Shown: piece after piece, positions 59,858 to 64,000 of the stretch | Layout of the letters: each line of letters begins with the position of its first letter | How positions within the stretch are numbered: position 1 is the stretch's first letter | DNA from: Enterobacteriaceae bacterium 4M9 | Lineage (GTDB): Bacteria; Pseudomonadota; Gammaproteobacteria; Enterobacterales; Enterobacteriaceae | Direction of reading: 5' to 3' | Length of the DNA: 64,000 bases | NCBI GenBank assembly: GCA_010092695.1 | Contig: JAADJJ010000001.1 | Span: 4,030,001-4,094,000 of the forward strand | Made by a program: the position numbers and the translations under genes | The notes under the pieces: model-generated | What the model saw: the letters and a program-made list of their open reading frames with translations, nothing else | Database searches by the model: none | What the model was told of the DNA's origin: nothing

Positions 59858-61325
59858 TCTGGCCTTCCTCTTGAGTTTGAGGCTGCAATTTAATTTCAGC
59901 CAGTTTTTTTGCAATTTTACCGACGTTCCCTGCACCTTGAACCAGGATCAGGTCATTTCCGGTCAGCACAGGTGCCAGGATCCCGGCGATAGCGTCGGTC
60001 TCCGGAACCAGGATCGGATCGACTTTTCCACGCCCACGGATCGTGCGGCACAGTGAACGGCTGTCCGCGCCTGGGATCGCTGCTTCACCCGCGGAATACA
60101 CATCCAGCATCAGTAGCGCATCAACCTGCGTCAGCACGTTGGCAAAGTCATCATAAAGATCGCGCGTGCGCGTATAGCGATGCGGCTGGAAGATCATGAC
60201 CAGATTTTTATCCGGCCAACCTGCGCGCGCCGCTTTGATGGTGGCGTCCACTTCCGTTGGATGGTGGCCATAGTCATCCACCAGCATGGCGCTACCGCTT
60301 TTACCGTTAACCGGCTCCAGGGGATATTCGCCCAAAAAATCAAAGCGGCGACCGGTGCCCTGGAAACCTTCCAGCGCACGCAGGATCGCCGCATAATCAA
60401 TGTTCTCTTCGGTAGCTACCGCCACCGCTGCCGCAGCATTCAGGGCGTTGTGACGACCCGGTGCGTTCAGTTGTACGTGCAACTCTGGCTTATCCTGGCG
60501 CACCAGCGTGAAGAAGCTCTGCGCGCCGGTCTGGCGGTAATTCTCTATGCGCACGTCGGCGTCTTCACTAAAGCCGTAGGTGGTAATCTGGCGACCCACA
60601 CGCGGCAGCAATTCGCGAATCACGTCGTCGTCCACACACATCACTGCACGCCCGTAAAACGGCAGGTTATGCAGGAAGTTTATAAACGTCTGCTTCAGGT
60701 TTTCGAAGTCGCCCTGGTAGGTATCCATATGGTCGGCTTCGATATTGGTCACAATGGCGACCATTGGCTGTAAATGAAGGAATGACGCATCGCTTTCATC
60801 CGCTTCTGCAATCAAATAACGGCTGTGGCCCAGGCGCGCATGCGTACCGGCAGACTTCACCAGCCCACCGTTAACGAATGTTGGATCCAGACCGGCTTCG
60901 GCATAAATGCTCGACACCATCGCCGTAGTGGTCGTTTTGCCGTGCGTACCGGCAATGGCAATGCCATAGCGAAAGCGCATCAACTCAGCCAGCATTTCCG
61001 CGCGGCGAATAACCGGGATACGCAGCTCATGAGCGGCTACGATTTCCGGGTTGTCCTGCGTAATCGCGCTGGAAACCACCACCACGCTCGCATCGCGCAC
61101 ATTTTCCGGGCGATGGTTAAAGTAAATGGTGGCGCCAAGCTGCGACAACTGCTGCGTAACCGGGTTCGGCGCCAGATCGGAACCGCTGATCTGATAACCT
61201 TCATTCGCAAGCACCTCGGCAATGCCGCCCATGCCGGCCCCGCCTATGCCTACAAAATGGATGTGCCGGACGCGACGCATCTCGGGCACGATTGAACGCA
61301 GTTTCGCCAGTTGTTGAGTATTCAT
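59850..61325 (-). CDS. murC: UDP-N-acetylmuramate--L-alanine ligase
   Basis: MurC adds the first amino acid of the stem peptide. The 491-residue protein has HFVGIGGAGMGGIAEVL, the ATP motif IAGTHGKTTTTAMV, VTNIEADHMDTY and VDDYGHHPTEVDATI, and equals E. coli in length. It follows murG by 70 bases. Confidence 0.98.
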   Translation of the reverse strand: MNTQQLAKLRSIVPEMRRVRHIHFVGIGGAGMGGIAEVLANEGYQISGSDLAPNPVTQQLSQLGATIYFNHRPENVRDASVVVVSSAITQDNPEIVAAHELRIPVIRRAEMLAELMRFRYGIAIAGTHGKTTTTAMVSSIYAEAGLDPTFVNGGLVKSAGTHARLGHSRYLIAEADESDASFLHLQPMVAIVTNIEADHMDTYQGDFENLKQTFINFLHNLPFYGRAVMCVDDDVIRELLPRVGRQITTYGFSEDADVRIENYRQTGAQSFFTLVRQDKPELHVQLNAPGRHNALNAAAAVAVATEENIDYAAILRALEGFQGTGRRFDFLGEYPLEPVNGKSGSAMLVDDYGHHPTEVDATIKAARAGWPDKNLVMIFQPHRYTRTRDLYDDFANVLTQVDALLMLDVYSAGEAAIPGADSRSLCRTIRGRGKVDPILVPETDAIAGILAPVLTGNDLILVQGAGNVGKIAKKLAEIKLQPQTQEEGQND

Positions 61326-61395
61326 CTTTAACCTGCGGCTTGATGCCGCCTTAACCTCTGATTGCCAAAGAGCGCAAAATGGCGCTCATAAAAAT

Positions 61396-62454
61396 TTATG
61401 CTTTTGCAGCCTCACTCACGGCGCAGGCGACACGCTCCGTCGCATCCGGGATGGCCGTATCGCGCGCGCGCTGTGCCATTTCCAGAAGCGTCTGGCGATC
61501 CCAGCTCTCGAGCGTTTGCGCCACGGCATCGGCCGTGAACTGCGGCTGCTCGAGAATTTTTGCCGCGCCCGCTTTCTCCAGCGGCAACGCATTCCAGTAC
61601 TGCTGCCTGTCCTTATGCTGGAACGGGACAAAAATAGCGGGTAACCCTGCGGCGGCGATTTCACTCACCGTCAGCGCGCCAGAGCGGCAAACTACAACAT
61701 CGGCCCAGCCCCAGGCTGCGGCCATGTCGTCAATAAATTCAGTAATCTTGTGCTGCGGCTGACCGACTGCCGCATAGGCTTCCTGCACGCTTTGCTGCGA
61801 GCCTTTGCCTGTCTGGTGCCAGATAGTGACGCGCTCGCCAAGACGCTCGGCCACCTGCGGCATCGTCTGGTTAAGCACGCGCGCGCCCTGTGAACCACCA
61901 ATCACCAGCACACGCACCGGGCCTTCACGGCCAGCCAGTCGTTCCTGCGGCAGTGGCAGCGCCAGCACGTCTGCACGGACCGGATTGCCGACAACGTCTG
62001 CATTCGGGAATGCGCCTGGAAAAGCCTGCATAACCTTAGTGGCGATTTTAGCGAGCCATTTGTTGGTCAACCCGGCGATACCGTTTTGCTCATGCAGCAC
62101 CACCGGAATGCCCAGCGACCACGCCGCCAGGCCACCAGGCCCCGACACATAGCCACCCATACCCAGCACTACGTCAGGCTTAAAACGTTTCATGATGGCG
62201 CGCGCCTGACGCCAGGCGTTAAAAATACGCACCGGCGCCAGCAACAGCGCTTTTACGCCCTTACCGCGCAGGCCTGAAATGCGAATAAAATCGATGTCGA
62301 TTCCATGTTTGGGAACCAAATCCGCTTCCATACGGTCGGCAGTACCCAGCCAGCGTACCTGCCACCCCTGCGCCATTAAATGGTGTGCAACGGCAAGCCC
62401 CGGGAAGACGTGTCCTCCGGTTCCACCAGCCATCACCATTAATCGCTTCGTCAT
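61396..62454 (-). CDS. murG: Peptidoglycan GlcNAc transferase MurG
   Basis: MurG converts lipid I to lipid II on the inner face of the membrane. The 352-residue GT-B protein has MVMAGGTGGHVFPGLAVA, MGGYVSGPGGLAAW, VIGGSQGARVLN and the C-terminal FQHKDRQQYWNA. It overlaps ftsW by four bases. Confidence 0.97.
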   Translation of the reverse strand: MTKRLMVMAGGTGGHVFPGLAVAHHLMAQGWQVRWLGTADRMEADLVPKHGIDIDFIRISGLRGKGVKALLLAPVRIFNAWRQARAIMKRFKPDVVLGMGGYVSGPGGLAAWSLGIPVVLHEQNGIAGLTNKWLAKIATKVMQAFPGAFPNADVVGNPVRADVLALPLPQERLAGREGPVRVLVIGGSQGARVLNQTMPQVAERLGERVTIWHQTGKGSQQSVQEAYAAVGQPQHKITEFIDDMAAAWGWADVVVCRSGALTVSEIAAAGLPAIFVPFQHKDRQQYWNALPLEKAGAAKILEQPQFTADAVAQTLESWDRQTLLEMAQRARDTAIPDATERVACAVSEAAKA

Positions 62455-63695
62455 CGTACGCCCCTTGTAAACGCCTGAGCTTTTGCCAGACGCGTTTCAT
62501 AATCTATGCGCAGCAGCATCATGATGGCCGTTGACATAATCAACAGACTCGAACCGCCGTAACTGATTAACGGCAGCGTCAGACCTTTGGTGGGCAACAT
62601 GCCTGCGGCGGCGCCAACGTTTACCAGCGCCTGGAAGCTGAACCAGATACCGATAGAGCAGGATAAAAATCCGGCGAAGCGCTGGTCCATTTCCAGCGCG
62701 CGGCGCCCTATCGACATAGCGCGAAAAGCGACGAAGAATACCATTAAAAGCGCCAGTACCACACCGATATATCCTAGTTCTTCCCCAATAATGGAGAAGA
62801 TGAAGTCGGTATGTGCTTCAGGAAGATATTCCAGTTTTTGGACTGAATTCCCCAGCCCCTGGCCCCAGAACTCACCGCGTCCAAAAGCCATCAGCGACTG
62901 AGTGAGCTGGTAACCACTACCAAAAGGGTCTTCCCAGGGATCCCAGAATGAGGTAACGCGGCGCATACGGTACGGCTCGGCGAGAATCAGCAGCGCGACC
63001 GCAGACAGCCCCATGCCGATAATCGCCAGGAATTGCCACAACTTAGCACCAGCCAGAAACAGCATCGCCAGCGTGGTCACAAACAGTACCACCACAGTAC
63101 CGAGGTCCGGTTGCGCCAGCAGCAGCACGGCCAGCACCAGAATCACGCCCATTGGCTTAAGGAAGCCGCGGATGTTATTACGTACCTCATCTACCTTGCG
63201 CACCAGATAGTTCGCGAGGTAGCAAAACAGCGCCAGCTTGGTAAATTCGGCAGGCTGAATACGTAGCGGCCCCAGTGAAATCCAGCGTGATGCGCCGTTA
63301 ACCGAATTGCCCACCACCAGCACGATCATCAACATTACGATCGCGGCGATCAGCATCGGTGCGCTGTAGCGCTGCCAGAAATCCATTGGCAAACGCAGTG
63401 TGATCATGGCCAGTGCAAACGCCAGCAGGATGTAAAAACCGTCGCGCTTGGCAAACAGGAAAGGATCGTTTGCCAGACGCTGGCCCACCGGCATGGATGC
63501 TGATGTCACCATAATAAAACCAATCGCCGCCAGTCCAAACGTGAGCCACAGCAGCGTGCGATCGTAAAGCACCATACTGCTGTCGTCGGCCTCTCGCGAG
63601 CCCATCACCCAGCCTCGCAGGCGTACAAACAGCCATACCAGGATTCCGGTTCCCGGTATGCGCGGTACGCTCAGGCGTGGGAGAGAAAAACGCAT
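62451..63695 (-). CDS. ftsW: Septal peptidoglycan polymerase FtsW
   Basis: FtsW is the SEDS-family glycosyltransferase of the divisome. The 414-residue protein has about ten membrane helices, the SEDS blocks GASRWISLGPLRIQPAEF, AQPDLGTVVVLF and FIFSIIGEELGYIG, and ends in KGLTLPLISYGGSSLL plus a basic tail. Length equals E. coli. Its ATG overlaps the murD stop by one base. Confidence 0.97.
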   Translation of the reverse strand: MRFSLPRLSVPRIPGTGILVWLFVRLRGWVMGSREADDSSMVLYDRTLLWLTFGLAAIGFIMVTSASMPVGQRLANDPFLFAKRDGFYILLAFALAMITLRLPMDFWQRYSAPMLIAAIVMLMIVLVVGNSVNGASRWISLGPLRIQPAEFTKLALFCYLANYLVRKVDEVRNNIRGFLKPMGVILVLAVLLLAQPDLGTVVVLFVTTLAMLFLAGAKLWQFLAIIGMGLSAVALLILAEPYRMRRVTSFWDPWEDPFGSGYQLTQSLMAFGRGEFWGQGLGNSVQKLEYLPEAHTDFIFSIIGEELGYIGVVLALLMVFFVAFRAMSIGRRALEMDQRFAGFLSCSIGIWFSFQALVNVGAAAGMLPTKGLTLPLISYGGSSLLIMSTAIMMLLRIDYETRLAKAQAFTRGVR

Positions 63696-64000
63696 CAGCC
63701 AAGCTCCTTAGCAAGTTGGGTGAATTGATCGCCCCGCTGCTCAAAGTTTTTAAACTGATCGAGGCTGGCACAGGCCGGAGACAGCAGCACCATATCGCCT
63801 GCCGTCACGCGCTGGGCAAGCAGGCGCATCGCCTGCTCCATCGTCTCAGTCTGCTCGGCAATTTCCGGGCGTAGCGCCGCAAGTTCCGCGCCATCGCGCC
63901 CGAAGCAATACAGGCGTACTTTATCGCCCTGCACATAACGGGTTAGCGGTGAGAAGTCTGCGGCCTTGCCGTCACCACCAAGCAGCAGATGCAGCGTACC
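63695..64000 (-). CDS. murD: UDP-N-acetylmuramoyl-L-alanine--D-glutamate ligase, C-terminal part
   Basis: Only the last 101 codons are in the window; the frame is open to the right edge. The sequence LHLLLGGDGKAADFSPL, GDMVLLSPACASLDQFKNFE and the end QFTQLAKELG are those of the MurD C-terminal domain, which adds D-glutamate to the stem peptide. Its place before ftsW is the classical order. Confidence 0.97.
   Translation of the reverse strand, partial: GTLHLLLGGDGKAADFSPLTRYVQGDKVRLYCFGRDGAELAALRPEIAEQTETMEQAMRLLAQRVTAGDMVLLSPACASLDQFKNFEQRGDQFTQLAKELG

Overview
The window is chromosomal DNA of an enteric gammaproteobacterium (Enterobacterales, most likely Enterobacteriaceae). From about 9.5 kb to the right end, gene content and order closely follow the 2-minute region of Escherichia coli, read from yadE back to murD, and the proteins resemble their E. 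coli counterparts over full length. I could not settle the genus. The accessory blocks (pectin and arabinan use, D-threonate use, PQQ glucose dehydrogenase) suggest a plant- or soil-associated lifestyle.

Layout. 1-6.8 kb: a pectin/oligogalacturonate block, visibly richer in A+T than the rest. It holds a partial family-9-like pectate lyase, a KdgM-type porin, kdgA, kdgK, an RpiB-fold isomerase, kdgF, kduD and a KdgR-type repressor, with KdgR-like palindromes in front of each unit. 6.8-9.4 kb: a CBS/DUF294 nucleotidyltransferase-like protein translationally coupled to a DnaQ-type exonuclease. 9.5-21.5 kb: yadE, yadI, yadHG, can, hpt, gcd, cueO, yacC, speED. 21.5-25.5 kb: a D-threonate-type operon (kdgT-like permease, DUF1537 kinase, pdxA2, DeoR-type regulator) with a 39-bp near-perfect palindrome upstream. 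25.6-37 kb: yacL, acnB, then lpd, aceF, aceE, pdhR; E. coli has yacH between acnB and lpd, whereas here there is an interval of about 0.9 kb with a candidate 39-codon gene and two terminators. 37.5-41.6 kb: aroP and an inserted GPH symporter-GH43 arabinofuranosidase pair. 41.7-51 kb: ampE, ampD, nadC, a heptanucleotide tandem array, the pilin operon ppdD-hofB-hofC, guaC, coaE-zapD-yacG, mutT. 51-64 kb: secA, secM, lpxC and the division/cell-wall cluster ftsZ, ftsA, ftsQ, ddlB, murC, murG, ftsW, murD (cut by the window end).

How it works together. The left block can take up oligogalacturonides through the outer membrane, turn unsaturated galacturonate into 2-keto-3-deoxygluconate and on to pyruvate and glyceraldehyde-3-phosphate. 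No KduI is present; the RpiB-fold protein sits where that isomerase is needed. The GPH-GH43 pair would release arabinose from arabinan side chains of the same polymer. Pyruvate from these routes feeds the pyruvate dehydrogenase operon under PdhR.

The items most worth a second look are the isomerase replacement, the altered SecM arrest sequence, the 19-unit heptamer array before the pilin operon, the 39-bp palindrome before the threonate operon, the unexplained acnB-lpd interval, and the lengthened Met/His segment of CueO. No rRNA, tRNA, CRISPR array, insertion sequence or prophage was seen.
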